From the NCBI GenBank assembly GCA_016110215.1, contig JADWQD010000024.1:156673-220672 (forward strand): a DNA stretch of 64,000 bases, read 5' to 3'. Origin of the DNA: Capronia americana (taxonomy: Eukaryota > Ascomycota > Eurotiomycetes > Chaetothyriales > Herpotrichiellaceae). A program made the translations under genes and the position numbers. This document shows positions 39,858-51,539 of the stretch, piece after piece (positions within the stretch are counted from its first letter, which is position 1; each line of letters starts with the position of its first letter). Under the pieces are notes generated by a model. That model saw nothing but the letters and a program-made list of their open reading frames with translations. It made no database searches and was not told the DNA's origin.

Positions 39858-41672
39858 ATGGCGTCTGAGACAGATCAGCAATTGGCAGACACCTCCATTC
39901 TACGCTCTCTCAATCCCAGCACTGCCGATGAGGAGCTGTTGTCGGTCTTTCACCAAGACATTCTCGAGGCCGTCAAAACACTCAAGCATGCCATCGACAA
40001 TGATTTCAAATCTCAGGCAATACCAGGCAACGTTGTGAAACTGCCGGGCCGCAACGCGCGCCTAGTGAGACCGCAGGTGCAGGTGATCAGCCAACTTCTC
40101 TTCCCCGACTACAGCCCTGAGAAAGCAATCATCCATTACGAGGCCAGCCGGAAGAAAGCCTGCCAGATTGTCCGAGCCAATGAGGAATACGAGAAGGCGA
40201 CCAAGGAGGCTCTCAAGGGTGTCCCGGAGTTGCAACGACCATGGGCTGGGCAAGAGCTTGATCCCATCCCTCTGACCGGTCCAGTAGCTCTGCCAATGCC
40301 CGTTCAGATCGGCGAAGAGGAGCATTTCAAGGATTGCTTCCGTTTCTTGGCTTCTGACATGGACCCGAATGACTTCCTCCCTGGCGGATCGAAGCACGCT
40401 CAGGGCCAGGACAAAGAGCACAACTTGCGGGTGGGCAACGAGCTGACCTGGGGCACGCCAATGGTCGAATTCAACCGCGGCGTCGTGTATGCCGACCGAC
40501 GACTCGACCTATGCAAGATGGTGGTCGGTCCCACCCACATCACGGCGCTGATGGATTCACTCCGGTCAAACAGCTTTGTCAAACACTTCCTCCTGGGCAA
40601 CAACATCATCTCGGCCACTGGTTGCTATGCCATCGCGTCCTTCATCAAGGAGAAGCCCAACCAGATGGAGACCTGGTACTTGGCAGGCAATCATCTCAAG
40701 CCCGAGGGGTTCGAGCATCTGGTCGACGCCATGGTCGCCAGCTCCAGCATCACCAACGTCTGGCTGAAGAGAAATCCTCTTGGACCGAGCTCGGTCAGCA
40801 GCCTCACCAGACTGATCACCGAGACCCGCAACCTCCGAACTCTTGATCTGGAAAATACGGAGCTGGGGGACGAGGGAGTGGCTCGACTATTCACCAACCT
40901 GAAGGGCAAGACCATTGCTCTGAAGAACGTCTTCGTCAATGCCAACGGGGTGGGTGTGAAGGGCGCCCAGGCCATCGCGGAGCTGCTCGAGGCAGGCTGG
41001 CCGGCGGAGTCGCTCATGCTAGGAACGAATCCGACCGGCGATGGGGGGGCCTTCCATCTCGCCAGAGCCTTTCGGTCCAACAAATCGCTCGTCCGTGTCG
41101 CGCTCCAGTCCAACGCCTTCACCAGCGCCGGCATCTCCGCAGTCTGCGACGCTTTGTCCGGACACCCCACCATCCGCGCCGTCGACTTCTCGTCAAGCTT
41201 GACTACCAAGGCTCACGGCCTGCGCTACAACTACGTCGACGACGAGGCCCTACCTGCGCTCAAGCAGCTCCTGCGAAACCCGCAGCTCCGCCTGCTGGAA
41301 CTCGGTCGTACTGCCTTCTCCGCTGAAGGGGTGGAAGTACTTCGTGATGCCGTTGCGTCCTCCACTCTCTGCTTTTTCCAGGCCAACCATGGTGAGTTGA
41401 AGGGGAGCGAAAATAGCGCACTGAGTGTCGACCAGCAGCTCAAGCGTAACATTCAACAGTTCTATGGCGTGTCCAAAAAAGAATTCCACGACGGACTAGG
41501 GCTACGACTTCTTCGCAATACCGCCGACGTCCGTCTGATCGACAGCGTCTACCGCACTCGCGACAAGAGAAACGGCTTCGACAACATCAAGCAGTACTGG
41601 GATGAGGGCGACCCGGTGTGGGCCATGATCGATGCGAAATGGAACGAGGTTATGCATGTGGGTGCTCGCTAA
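39858..41672 (+). CDS. Leucine-rich-repeat protein (RNI/RanGAP-like), 604 aa
   Basis: Single exon from ATG 39858, preceded by a pyrimidine-rich leader. The N-terminal 200 residues form a helical domain without a match I can name. About residues 225-475 hold leucine-rich repeats of the ribonuclease-inhibitor type: FVKHFLLGNNIISATGCYAI, METWYLAGNHLKPEGFEHLV, ITNVWLKRNPLGPSSVSSL and LRTLDLENTELGDEGVARLF, each with LxxLxLxxNxLxxxG spacing. A helical C-terminal part follows (QQFYGVSKKEFHDGLGLRLL). Such domains are protein-binding surfaces; no enzyme motif or NACHT ATPase is present, and no signal peptide. It might act in signalling or as a scaffold; partners cannot be told from sequence. The gene is intact and codon use looks ordinary. 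Its G/C-ending codons resemble the VPS13 end more than the debris around it. Confidence 0.85.
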   Translation: MASETDQQLADTSILRSLNPSTADEELLSVFHQDILEAVKTLKHAIDNDFKSQAIPGNVVKLPGRNARLVRPQVQVISQLLFPDYSPEKAIIHYEASRKKACQIVRANEEYEKATKEALKGVPELQRPWAGQELDPIPLTGPVALPMPVQIGEEEHFKDCFRFLASDMDPNDFLPGGSKHAQGQDKEHNLRVGNELTWGTPMVEFNRGVVYADRRLDLCKMVVGPTHITALMDSLRSNSFVKHFLLGNNIISATGCYAIASFIKEKPNQMETWYLAGNHLKPEGFEHLVDAMVASSSITNVWLKRNPLGPSSVSSLTRLITETRNLRTLDLENTELGDEGVARLFTNLKGKTIALKNVFVNANGVGVKGAQAIAELLEAGWPAESLMLGTNPTGDGGAFHLARAFRSNKSLVRVALQSNAFTSAGISAVCDALSGHPTIRAVDFSSSLTTKAHGLRYNYVDDEALPALKQLLRNPQLRLLELGRTAFSAEGVEVLRDAVASSTLCFFQANHGELKGSENSALSVDQQLKRNIQQFYGVSKKEFHDGLGLRLLRNTADVRLIDSVYRTRDKRNGFDNIKQYWDEGDPVWAMIDAKWNEVMHVGAR

Positions 41673-41719
41673 GCAAGCGGCGATCAGCGAACTGCAGGGC
41701 GTCGATCCGAACAAAGGCG

Positions 41720-41815
41720 AGATTGACTTTCCGATTCAGATTGAGTTTCAGATTGAGATTGAGAGTTCGATTCAGAGTGTGAGATTCAGATTCAGATTCA
41801 GATTGAGATTCGGCG
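41720..41815. repeat. (GATTCA/GATTGA)n microsatellite
   Basis: Six-bp units AGATTC and AGATTG run for about 90 bp in the 3' flank of the leucine-rich-repeat gene. Confidence 0.9.
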
Positions 41816-42240
41816 ATCGACATCACAGGATGTTGCCAGAAGACCTAGGAATAGCCTGGTCTCGTTCTCTCATTGAGGTAGACACAATCAACGTACGTTT
41901 CTTAGATCTGCTTGCCGTCTGACCACCTCCACCCGCCATCTCGTGACCTTCCGATCGATGCTACTCACCACGCTTGCGGCAGCTGGCTCCCCCAGTGCGG
42001 ACAGTGGAAACAGAGGGCTTTTCGGGACACGGCCTGCCAGCCACCAACATTTTTCTTACACACGGCACAACAGACTCCTTGTGGCCCCTACCCAATACCT
42101 ACCTTGACAGCCCAAGTCCACAGCATACCCTTCTTGTTGTATAGATCTTTTCCATCTGCCTGTGCACCAGTCGCCTCGCTTGGCCTGCCCGTGAACCGCA
42201 CTGCCTCGCTTGACCTGCCCGTGAACCGCACTGCCTCGCC

Positions 42241-42312
42241 TAACCTGCCGTGACTGAAAGTGCAGCGGGATAGAAATTTGTGCATCATCGCGACTTCAAC
42301 TTGTTCACACAC
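42241..42312 (+). promoter_or_regulatory. Shared promoter block, degenerate copy
   Basis: TAACCTGCCGTGACTGA, then a GC-poor TATA-like stretch (GATAGAAATTTG), then ATCGCGACTT and a CA repeat. The same order of elements occurs before the two intact Uma2-like genes (44781-44870 and 61629-61701). Here it precedes a truncated copy and the TATA element is weaker. Confidence 0.75.
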
Positions 42313-42378
42313 ACACACACACACACTCTCTCTCTCACACACACACACTTACTCAACGGTCTTCATCGCCCAGTCAAA

Positions 42379-42993
42379 ATGGCCTCTCGCGATAATGGGT
42401 CACCTGCACAACCTGATCAAATTCAACCTCAAGACTCTCCTATTCACACCTGCGACCCTCCTCATGCGTCCGCACAATCAGATCAGTAAGACTTCCTCCC
42501 TCAAGTGTCACCTCAATTCCAGACCTTCGAGCCTACCGCTAACCCTCCTCAACGCGACAGGTTCCTCCCTCAAGTCTCACCGCAAGTCCAAACCTTCGAG
42601 CCTACCTCCAGCCCTCCTTCTGCGTCCGCACAATCAGATCAGTAAGATTTCTTCCCTCAAGTGTCACCTCAATTCCAGACCTTCGAGCCTACCGCTAACC
42701 CTCCTCAACGCGACAGGTTCCTCCCTCAAGTCTCACCGCAAGTCCAAACCTTCGAGCCTACCTCCAACCCTCCTTCTGCGTCCGCACAATCAGACCAGCA
42801 AGACTTCCTCCCTCAAGTGTCACCTCAATTCCAAACCTTCGAGCCTACCTCTTACCCTCCCCAACACAACCGCATTCACACGCTTGTCAATAGGCTTATT
42901 GAGATCGGCGAAGGCATCGGCCGAGTTGAAGAGTGGGCGGAATATCATACCCTGACACTACCTGAGTGGCGCGAACTTCAAGTTGATACTTGA
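42379..42993 (+). pseudogene. Truncated Uma2-like paralogue, copy A
   Basis: Starts MASRDNGSPAQPDQIQPQ and reaches a TAA after SDQ (about 42489). The same frame then reopens as a Gln/Ser/Pro-rich repeat, PQVSPQFQTFEPTANPPQRD and variants (a ~150-bp unit repeated about two and a half times). It continues into IHTLVNRLIEIGEGIG and WAEYHTLTLPEWRELQ, the conserved entry to the nuclease-like domain. It then ends at QVDT-stop, just before the part that carries the catalytic-type Asp and Glu. The N-terminal tail and linker match the intact copies; the nuclease core is deleted. Confidence 0.8.
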
Positions 42994-43027
42994 AAGCTGA
43001 GGTTCTGTGGCCTGTTCTCAATCCGAA

Positions 43028-43390
43028 ATGGCTTTCCACGACAAAGGGCCACGTACACCAACACCATCAGTGGACCTGTTCAGCTGGGCGCTGCCGGGCA
43101 AGTCGCTCATAATTTTCCTCATCCACCACCCGCACAACCTGATCAAACTCAAGCTCAAGACTCTCTCTCTCTCTCTCGCGCGCATTCTCATTCAACCCTC
43201 GGCTCAATTCCAAATCGCCTCTGACCCGCAACGCGACCGCATCGACACGACTCGCGCTCAGCGACACATCAAGAACCACAACTCCGGTCACAAAGCGCAG
43301 ATCATCCACAACGTCAACAAGACAGTGTGGGAAGCTGTGCGTCCACTGCTGTACAAGATACGACGGTATGCAAGACTCGTTGCACCGTAA
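43028..43390 (+). pseudogene. Truncated and frameshifted Uma2-like paralogue, copy B
   Basis: Starts MAFHDKGPRTPTPSVD, like the start of the intact copies (MAFRDNGSPT, MVLRDQQGSG). The match then splits between frames: PAQPDQTQAQDSLS in one and QPSAQFQIASDPQRDRIDT in another, showing at least one frameshift. The WAEYHTLTLPEW block and nuclease core are absent. It lies directly after copy A, as if two truncated copies were joined. Confidence 0.65.
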
Positions 43391-44780
43391 GGCAAAAAGA
43401 CACGTCATGCTAATCTCGAAGCACAGTTGGGATTATTTTCCTTCAACCGAGCAGCTCGTTTTCCATATGCCCCGGCAAGTGCACGAGCTCTTCTTGAGGA
43501 GCCTTTGTATGCTGCGCATCAACGAGCAGCTATGGTTGCTCAGCCGTGAGCCTGGGCCAGTTGCGAATTTTGCCAGCCACATCCGAGAGACCGGGGGTCC
43601 AAGGAACCTCTTCAGATCGAACATGCAGAGCTTGATGGACAACTTGAATGAAGTGGATCGAGCTTGAAGAGAGACGGGAGATGCGGTATCCCCATTCATA
43701 CACAGCCCGATCCCCTTGGGCATCGCACAGCACAGCGCAGCATACCATAGTGTAGTATAGCACAACACGACGAACACCGCAACCACATGATACCACAAAG
43801 CCAGCATCGGACGCAACGGCGTAGATTCCCCATGTTTCGCCCACGTCGACTCGACGGGCATGGCATGGTGTCGCAGCGCAACGGCTGCGGCACCCCATCC
43901 CATGTGAACGAGCGTGCCTACGACGCCGTTTCCGCTAGGTGGACGAGACCGATTCCGCAGGTGGACTCTGCGCAGATGGACTCTCCGCAGACAGATAAGC
44001 GCACGACGGCACAACGCAAGACTCTACCCTCGTGGGCACGTGTGGCTACGACGGCACAGCACCGCAGCGCAGCGCAGCAGCATGATTCATGATTCCTGTG
44101 GCGACGATTATGGGTACAACACCACAGCGATTGCGACGTGATAAAGCTGAACGCCACAGGAGATGTCCATATCGCCTCTCACTGGTATCGATGGCGCATT
44201 CGAAGGATGCAGAGTTCATTGCTGCAAGCGAGGCCAGCATCTCCGCAGTTTGGGCGGTTTGATGCTGGGCATGGCCGGTTCGCTGCGTCTGTTATCTTGG
44301 GACACGGTGGTTGTACGAGCAGTCAGGCACGACCGCTGGCACAGAGGAGGATGTTTGAGAAGCGTTCGTCACGAATACAGCGGAGGATGGTTCAAGAAGC
44401 GTTCGTCCCGAATCTTGATGTCAATCATGTACATGTATGTACCAAGTCTCCATCCCCAGGAGTTCGACATCCGGTGCTGTGCCCCTCCTGACAAAACCCT
44501 CCGTTTGTCCGGCACCTTTCATTTCCTCGTCGACTGAAGTCTCATAGTCCCTGGCTCTGCGCTTCCGGTGAAGTCTCGTAGCACCTGGCTCTGCGCTTCC
44601 GGTGAACTCACCGACTCTTGCAGGTGGTCGGCCCGTAACAATGCGTATGTTCTTGTACAGCGACACTGCATGTGCACCCTTGATTGGGCCGCTGGCGTCT
44701 GACGCCATCCGATAGAAGTGATCATGAGAGAAATCCTTTGTGGGCAGCCTGTCGCTGTTTGTGGTGTCTGCCAGGCGTCT
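43391..44780. other. Unidentified region
   Basis: A plus frame of about 99 codons (43368-43667) is protein-like (HMPRQVHELFLRSLCMLRIN, SREPGPVANFASHIRETGGP) but unidentified. The rest has short frames only. Confidence 0.35.
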
Positions 44781-44900
44781 CGCTTAACCTGCCGTGCTGA
44801 GATGTGCGGCGATATATAAAAATGTGCGTCATCAGAACATCGCGACTTTGTTAACATGTTCACACACACCGCACACTCATACACTCACACAATCACACAC
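44781..44900 (+). promoter_or_regulatory. Shared promoter block of the Uma2-like gene, with TATA box
   Basis: CTTAACCTGCCGTGCTGA (44780s), GCGGCGA followed by TATATAAAAA (44811-44820), then ACATCGCGACTTTGTT and a CACACA-rich leader up to the ATG at 44985. Order, spacing and sequence match the block upstream of the minus-strand paralogue (61629-61701). The TATA box lies about 165 bp before the start codon. Confidence 0.8.
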
Positions 44901-44984
44901 TCACAAAGAGGCTGAGGCTCTCACACTCACACACTTGGTCAAAAGGCCAAGGTCCTTTTGTCCGCGTAATTCTCTTTATTCACA

Positions 44985-46451
44985 ATGGTTCTCCGCGACC
45001 AACAAGGCAGTGGCCTGCGCCGGTCACGTACACCATCACCACCAACACCACCCAGATCCAATGGGCCTGCACAAGTTGCTCAGAATTCTTCACTTTCACC
45101 ATCACCACCCGCACAAGCCGCGCAGCCCGATCGCACAACTCAAGCTCAAGGCTCTCTCATTCTCACTCAACCTTCAGCGTACTTTCAAACCACCTCCGAA
45201 CCTCCTTGCGCGTCCGCTGCACAGCCCGATCGCACATCTCAAGCTCACGACTCTCTCATTCTCACTCAGCCTTCAGCGTACTTCCAAACCACCTCCGAAC
45301 CTCTTCAACCCTCGACTCAATTCCATTACGCACCTGCGCAGCCAGACCGGCCAGACTCCCTCACTGAACCCTCACCTCAATCCCAGACCTCCCAGCCTCC
45401 GAACGCGTCCACCCAACCAGATCAGCAAGACTCTCGACGCGACCGCATCCACACGGTTCTCAATAGGTTCCGTGAGATCGGCCAACGCATTGCCCTAGTT
45501 GAAGACTGGGCGGAATATCACACCCTAACATTACCTGAGTGGCGCGAAGTTCGAGTCCTCGCTGAAGCAACCGTTGAAGAATTCCACCGCATCAGAGTTG
45601 ATTACGATCCTGATCGCCAAAAGCTAGCTATCCGAATGCCTCGTCCTTCAAAATATCACAATAATGTCGGCCAATACACAGCGGAATTTCTCCTGAAACG
45701 CTTCCGCGATCATATTGATGACGACGCGCAGACTAGACGATTCGACACATTACATGACGCAGAGCACAAATTCCCCAATGGCGCTGAGAATAGCCCTGAC
45801 GTCGCTATCTACGACAACAAAGACTTTGAACACCCTGTGCTCGTTGTTGAAGTTGGGTTGTCCAGCAAGCCACCACCTGAGTTGGCCGAAAGCTACATCA
45901 AGTCATCTGAAGGGAATATCAGAACGGTAGTTGCAATCAATTTGAGATATGGGGCTGTCAAACAACACTCAATTGACATTTACCGTCTGGAACTGGGAGC
46001 AACAACCTACCAAATCGTGTTGTCGGCCACATATGTCCTACGAAAATACAGCAAAGACGGCGCGACGTTTACGAACTGCGACGGCGCAGTCGAATTTTAT
46101 CCGGCTGATTTTGGCATTGGTGTCGGGAAGGAGGACCCTTTCACCATAACATTCAAAGAGTTCCTAGACGTCATCGACAACGCTGAGAACAGTCACAAGG
46201 TGGCTCAACCTTCCCGACTCCTGGGTAAAACGTAGGTTGCACCCTCGTTCGCAGTGTCTTCCACTAACGGGGAACGCAGTCAGGTAGAGAGCCCACGTCC
46301 AAACCCAACTCCGAGCCCGCCAACGAGCCCGCCGCCGAGCCCGCCGCCAAGACCGACGCAATCACCGGATCGTGCGTACAGGCCAACTTGTGCGGTGGAC
46401 AAGGCATGCCACCCAATGACGACGAGGAGAAAGGCAAACGGCACCAAGTGA
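44985..46451 (+). CDS. Uma2-like PD-(D/E)XK protein, 472 aa (paralogue 1)
   Basis: Two exons, 44985-46231 and 46280-46451, across a 48-bp intron (GTAGGT..CGCAG, branch-like CTAAC). The intron is supported by the paralogue at 59905-61458, which has the same donor and a homologous second exon. Without splicing the protein would end at LLGKT. Residues 1-155 are a Gln/Ser/Pro-rich tail with a duplicated segment (SLILTQPSAYFQTTSEP twice). From about 160 comes DRIHTVLNRFREIGQRI, then WAEYHTLTLPEWREVRVLAE, YDPDRQKLAIRMP, and the core SPDVAIYD (D272) and HPVLVVEVGLSS (E289), followed by ELAESYIKSS and TVVAINLRYG. This is the Uma2 layout within the restriction-endonuclease fold. The second exon adds a PSPPTSPPPSPPPRP tail ending HPMTTRRKANGTK. 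Bacterial Uma2 proteins are poorly characterised; nuclease activity here is inference. Confidence 0.8.
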
Positions 46452-47280
46452 AAAGCCATGGATGCTGCGAGGCAGACACATAGATAGACAGGCAGTGGCC
46501 GTTTCCGGATGCGTATGAGCGAAATCCTTTCGTCTATGGTGTGTTCTTGGGCTCGCTGTCGAGACTGGCCTGCCTGCACATGGAAAAATCAACTAAATCA
46601 TGTCGTCTGAACTTGCGCGAACTCAAATCAAAAGCGCCCATCGTCGTCTCACACGTTCAGAACGACGTAGAGTGGTCTCCTGAGATTCGAGCGCTCTCTT
46701 CTGCCGAGTCTCTTTCTCTTCCGGAGTGCGCTCTTTGTCTAGGTCGCATGTATCGGTCGCCAAAATGAACCAAGTCGGTCCTCCCGAACTTTTCAGACTG
46801 GCCAAATTCCGCAACTCAGTCTCATCTCGTTCCGTGCCTTGTGATTCCTCTCGAGCCATGGCCATCCATTTGGTGATCGGCACTCGGGTTAACACTCAAG
46901 TGAGGTCGAGGAAAGCGTATCTGATGGCCGTGTGTGTGTCTGAGATGATCGGCTTCCGAAGTTCAGTCCAATGAAAGGGTCACATAAGGTGTCATGAGAA
47001 AGTAGACTCGGCTCTCGATCGCATCGCACGCTTCAGCTGTCTGTTTCGGGTCGTATGCTGGCTGTCTCTCCGGCCTGACGGCACCTTCATCAGCTGAGCT
47101 TGGTGTCGTATCTCTCTGAGTAGTTGAAGTAGCGAGAGTGGTTGAGAGACGAAAAAAAGGAGCGACAGTTGTCGGAATAAAACTGAGGCGAAGCTGCAGT
47201 CATGAGTAACAGTTCAGTGAGAACCCTCCAGACAGCAGTCTGCCTTGACCGCCGCAATTCACCGTTCGGCCGTATGAACC
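46452..47280. other. No certain gene
   Basis: A minus frame (46623-46895) with ASLKSSGGPTWFILATDT and a basic tail looks partly coding but has no recognised domain. Confidence 0.35.
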
Positions 47281-48270
47281 TCAGGCTTCAATCGCGTCCT
47301 TCATAGAGATTGGTGGCCCGTCGCCTGAGTGCATTGATTCGCCCTCGCTTCCCCATGGAGCGAGATTATCCGGAGTGCTCGCGGGGTTCCAGCTTATGCG
47401 CATGTTGCCTGTCTTGCCGTAAGCGTCGAAGCAAACAAGGTCTCCTGCCGTGGGGTGATTCGTTCCTCGTAGCTGTCGCTCCGCGTAGCTGTTGTTCCGG
47501 GAGATCTTCAAGTGGATTTCAGCCGATCTCTGTTCAACTTCAAATGCTTCCAGGGCCGAGTTGAACCGGGTCTCTCAGGCAGTGGGCCCATTTCCCTAAG
47601 GTCCTTGTCTGATTCTTCAGAGCTTTAGAAGGACGTCTCGTTCCGGAGGCGTGGTCGAGGCTTCAGTTGTGTTCAGACCCAATTGATTCCTCCTCTGGGA
47701 CATCTCCTTGTCGGTGGGATCGTCCGGGACGAGATATGTCAGTCGTACGACTTCTTTATCATCAAACAGGCGCCGATCTTGATTACTCTAAGAGACCATC
47801 GACTTGCTTGGTACCTCTAGTATTCCGCAGATCGAACTTGCCACCGCGCGAGACGGCCATGAGCATCGTCTCTCGGAGGGCGCCGTGATCTGTGTTGATC
47901 AAGACTGGGAAAGGAGAGGTGGCTTGTACTTCTCCCACGTAAAGTAGGGCTGCCGAAGATTCTCGCTCCGTGGCAGTATATCGTGTTTAGGCGTCTGTAA
48001 ATGTGAAATTCGTTATTTCGCGTCTTTCCTGTACTCATCATCGATCAACTCGCTCACCTGCATTTAGATCAAGACACCTCCGGCTCCCGTCTCGGAAGCG
48101 TCGGCAGCCAGGGCGTATATGATGTTGACGAAGTTCCTTTCTCTTGGATGTCTATCACCTCTTCTCCCAGGTGTGATTCGATGAGAGTCAGACAGTTCTC
48201 ATTCAGGTACCAGCGTGCCTTCAGGTAGTGGCGTAATGCCGTCACGGGCAACTGCGAGGGGTTATGTGGC
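47281..48270 (-). pseudogene. Decayed multi-frame gene, unidentified
   Basis: Protein-like pieces follow one another on the minus strand in changing frames: LPVTALRHYLKARWYLNENC (about 48250-48150), FVNIIYALAADASETGAGGV (about 48130-48080), PFPVLINTDHGALRETMLMA (about 47920-47860), RLTYLVPDDPTDKEMSQRRN (about 47750-47690), then FEVEQRSAEIHLKISRNNSY on to TGNMRISWNPASTPDNLAPW and a stop at 47281. Some breaks could be introns; others contain stops without splice sites. ADASETGAGGVL and INTDHGAL faintly recall reverse-transcriptase RNase H segments, but the rest does not fit, so I leave the family open. Confidence 0.4.
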
Positions 48271-48543
48271 AAATCTTCAGGCTCAGTGATGTGTTTCCCC
48301 GAGGGTGCGGTGATCGTTCGGGCAGGAGACGATCTTCATCTATGTTCGAGTAGCTTTCCGGGCTGTTGAATGCAGAGGCGAGGGAAGACGCGAAGAAACG
48401 CAAGAGTCCTCGACTCGCTGTGGCCGTCGTGGCTCTAGTCCGCGATTCGCTCCAATCGGCAGGCAGCCGATCGTTTTGCTCAACATCAGTCTAGGTTCAC
48501 CATTGTTAGCGGGGGACGGGTCATGGACGAGACTTACGGTGTT

Positions 48544-48600
48544 GTGTACGATAGAAATGCAGGGAACAGTGCCAGGGCGCTAGAGGGCCTCGCATCGATC
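48544..48600. repeat. Dispersed repeat, copy 2
   Basis: The first 20 bases, GTGTACGATAGAAATGCAGG, are identical to 35119-35138. The rest (GTGCCAGGGCGCTAGAGGGCC) is about 80% similar, with mostly A/G differences. Confidence 0.75.
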
Positions 48601-51539
48601 AAAGCATCTCCTTCGCAACGTAAGGGAAGGTCCAGCCTGGCCCAGCCAGCAATCACCACCAGGACTTACGGAAGCCTCGATCATGCCCACCGAGCGCCTG
48701 GCCCGACTCGACAAGCACGGAAACGTGGGTGTACGTCTTCTGCCGCCGCTTGCCCATGACCCTGCCCGGTGTTGACCTCAGGTGCTTTTTGGGGTCATAT
48801 ATGTGTACAACGATGCACCTGTCTGTCTGCTTGGTGACACAGTGTATTGCTTGTATCACGATCTTCTCTTGATCCGAGCTATCGGTGAATCGACTGGGAC
48901 GGAGGTGAGAAGTTGAGATATGGTCTTGGGGATCAGAATGAGGCCATCGAAGCATGAAGTGAGAGTTCTCTCCGTGGCTGTTGTGGTTGCAACGTAGCTG
49001 TCGTGGTTGCAACGTCGCAGCTGGTTGCCTCGAAACGCGTCGCGCAAAATGGAACAAATCGGGTGCGGAGGATAACTGGCAGAGCTTTTGGTCCATCTCG
49101 ATACTGAGCGACTTCAGTGGGTCGAGGAGAGGCCGCGGAAGAAGCCAACAAGGCACCAGACAGACACACCACAGATACAAGCAGACTTGTCCACACCTCC
49201 AAGGACGAGGCATTAGAGACAGACGGCACCCCATCCCAAGTCAGATCAGATCTGGCCAAGAGGGCTGGCTGCTCCAAGTCATGATAATCTAACACCACGG
49301 TCAGCATGTACAACTGCAAAGTGCCCCGGTAAAAGTGTCACAAAACCCAAAACCCTCATCCGGTCCCTTCACGTTCCTCCTTCTGTCATTTCGTCCGAAC
49401 CGACTGATGAGTACTTGTACTCACGCTGGCATATTCCAATGTGACACTTTGAAATCACAATTCACTGCCACCTCTGTACCAGTCAGTCCTTGCTGACTTT
49501 CATCTCAGATGTGACGCCTTTACTGGCTAACTACCTGGCTCGACGAGATATCTGCTCATCACCTTCTTCCGCGGACTTGCCCATCGACACTGTACTGGAC
49601 ACATTCTTTGCCATCATCTACACCTTGCTCTTTTCTCGCCTACCACGAAAGTCTAGGTTGTCTCTATCATCGCCCAACTCCAATTTCTGCAAGCTGCACC
49701 GCGTGACAACCCCCAGCTGCCCCGTCACCGAGTGCTTTTCGCCAACGCCATATTGGGCTTGCGGAGATGTAGGAAGACCGCCCTGGCCTGTGGGCACGGG
49801 ACGGGGATGTAGACGATGAACTTCACCGAGAGATCGACATGCCAAGAGATCGGCCGGGCTACCGAAAGTCGGATTTGTGGCGTCATTCTCACTTTGTTGT
49901 GGCATGAAGCTTGGCATTCCTTTCCTATTTCGGCACGTTCGCCTGCGCCATCTGCAAAGCCCATCCGGCACAAGGGTCACGTCGCAGGCGTTGGCCTGCT
50001 GCCCTCCCACGCGTCGGGACGGGATCCCTCTGACGCTATCCCGGCCTTTTGCAGCGGGTTTCCGCCAGCGGCATTGTCCCTCTTGCGAGTGTTGCTGGTG
50101 TTGCTTCCGAGCAGTTTCAGATAGCTGCCGACTGACGCTTGAGCGTATAATGGGTCACTATGCCAAAGGTGAAGAACCGGTAAAGCTTGATCTCTACTGC
50201 AGAGATGGCTGAGGGACACGCCCACGTCCACAGCTCCGAAGGTCAACAGAACGACTGTTGAGAACCAGCCGCCGTGAGCAAGTCCACTGACAGTCAGTTG
50301 GGACGCCATCATCAACCGGGAACAACGCCAGGTGCGTTGGTGACCACCGAGGGAGCGAGCGTGATGTGGATGAGCGACGCATGGCGCCTGGCGTACTAGC
50401 ACGTGTGCTTTTCCTGTCAAGCCACTCGAGAATGTGTCGTCGAAGTAGTGAGCAGGCCGGTCGGGGCCGTCCGGGGTGTTTGCGGTAGGCGGGGGTTGGC
50501 GACAGTGTCAGGGATCGTTTTGGCCATCAGGCCCTCCAACCGCACTGATGGCTGGCACAGAGACCGCCGCCAGCGTCACCGTCAAAAGACTTGGAGGACC
50601 ATAGATAGTCGGGTTTGTGAGGCGTACCTCGTTCCCAATCAGCGAAGCACCAATATCGCCTGGCGTGCCCGGACCGGAAGACGGAGAGGTTTGCGTTGTA
50701 TGGGGCTGATCTCTGCATTGAGCGGTTGGGTGGTCCTGTGATTCGTCACCGAGGCAGGCTTGAGTGCCCATGGCCGTTGTTGTGGGTTCGAGGTATTCGG
50801 TCGAATCGGCATTTTCTGGGATGTGCTATGGAGCAGGCGGTCCGAGGCGATGCGGCGGACTCGAAGGAAGGATTTCCCAGGCGTGTTCATTGAGACGAGA
50901 CGCGCCTCAGGGACGCAAATGTTCCACGGTGTATCCATCAGCGATGTGAAAACATCCTCGACGTTGAATGATTGAACTTCTCGGTGGACTGGTTCGTGTG
51001 TGGGCGGTTCGAGCAGTGTGCTTTCTTCAGCATCGCTACCTGGGCTTTTGGCGTTCAGCAGCAGTGGCCAACTATGTTGTCAAGAGCCGCCAATGCTACG
51101 TGGGTGACATGGGGTTGTCTGAAGCCATTTCTCAGTGTATGGCCTCAGTCTTTGTCTTGAATGTCGACCTTCGAGTTGCCATGTTTGTGACACATGGACC
51201 CGTTCTTGCAGCAGGCGGCCTAGAGGACGACGTCGAGAGAAATGAGCTGCAGAGCTATCCGTGCTTGATCGAGCAGCTAATGGTGCTCCGTTGACGGAAA
51301 CTAAATGGCAATCGTGATTTAGCTGGCACTTGCCTCCTAGAGTCAATAATGACTGGGAAGCAACCCACGGGCGGACTGGATGAGGGAAGTGACGTCCGGA
51401 AACGCGGTTAGCAGCCCGAAGGTCACGGAGCTACCGACGGTGCTTCCCGTGCTGAGCCTGCCCCCTGGCACTGTTTGAGATTTGCGTCGCGGAGCGATCA
51501 ATGGGAAGCTGAAGGAAACGATGGCTCCAGGGAATAGGG
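48601..51539. other. No gene recognised
   Basis: Frames of 60-190 codons overlap on both strands. A short direct repeat GTTGCAACGTAGCTGTCGTG occurs at about 48985-49015. The plus frame 50968-51294 and the minus frames near 48650-49320 (the latter with a hydrophobic, signal-like stretch SLLVSVVCLSGALLAS) have no identified domain. Confidence 0.35.

Noticed and set aside
42292..42350. CA/CT repeat as a telomere-like or regulatory array
   Set aside because: It is an ordinary dinucleotide run in the leader of a truncated gene copy; no TTAGGG telomere repeats occur in the window.
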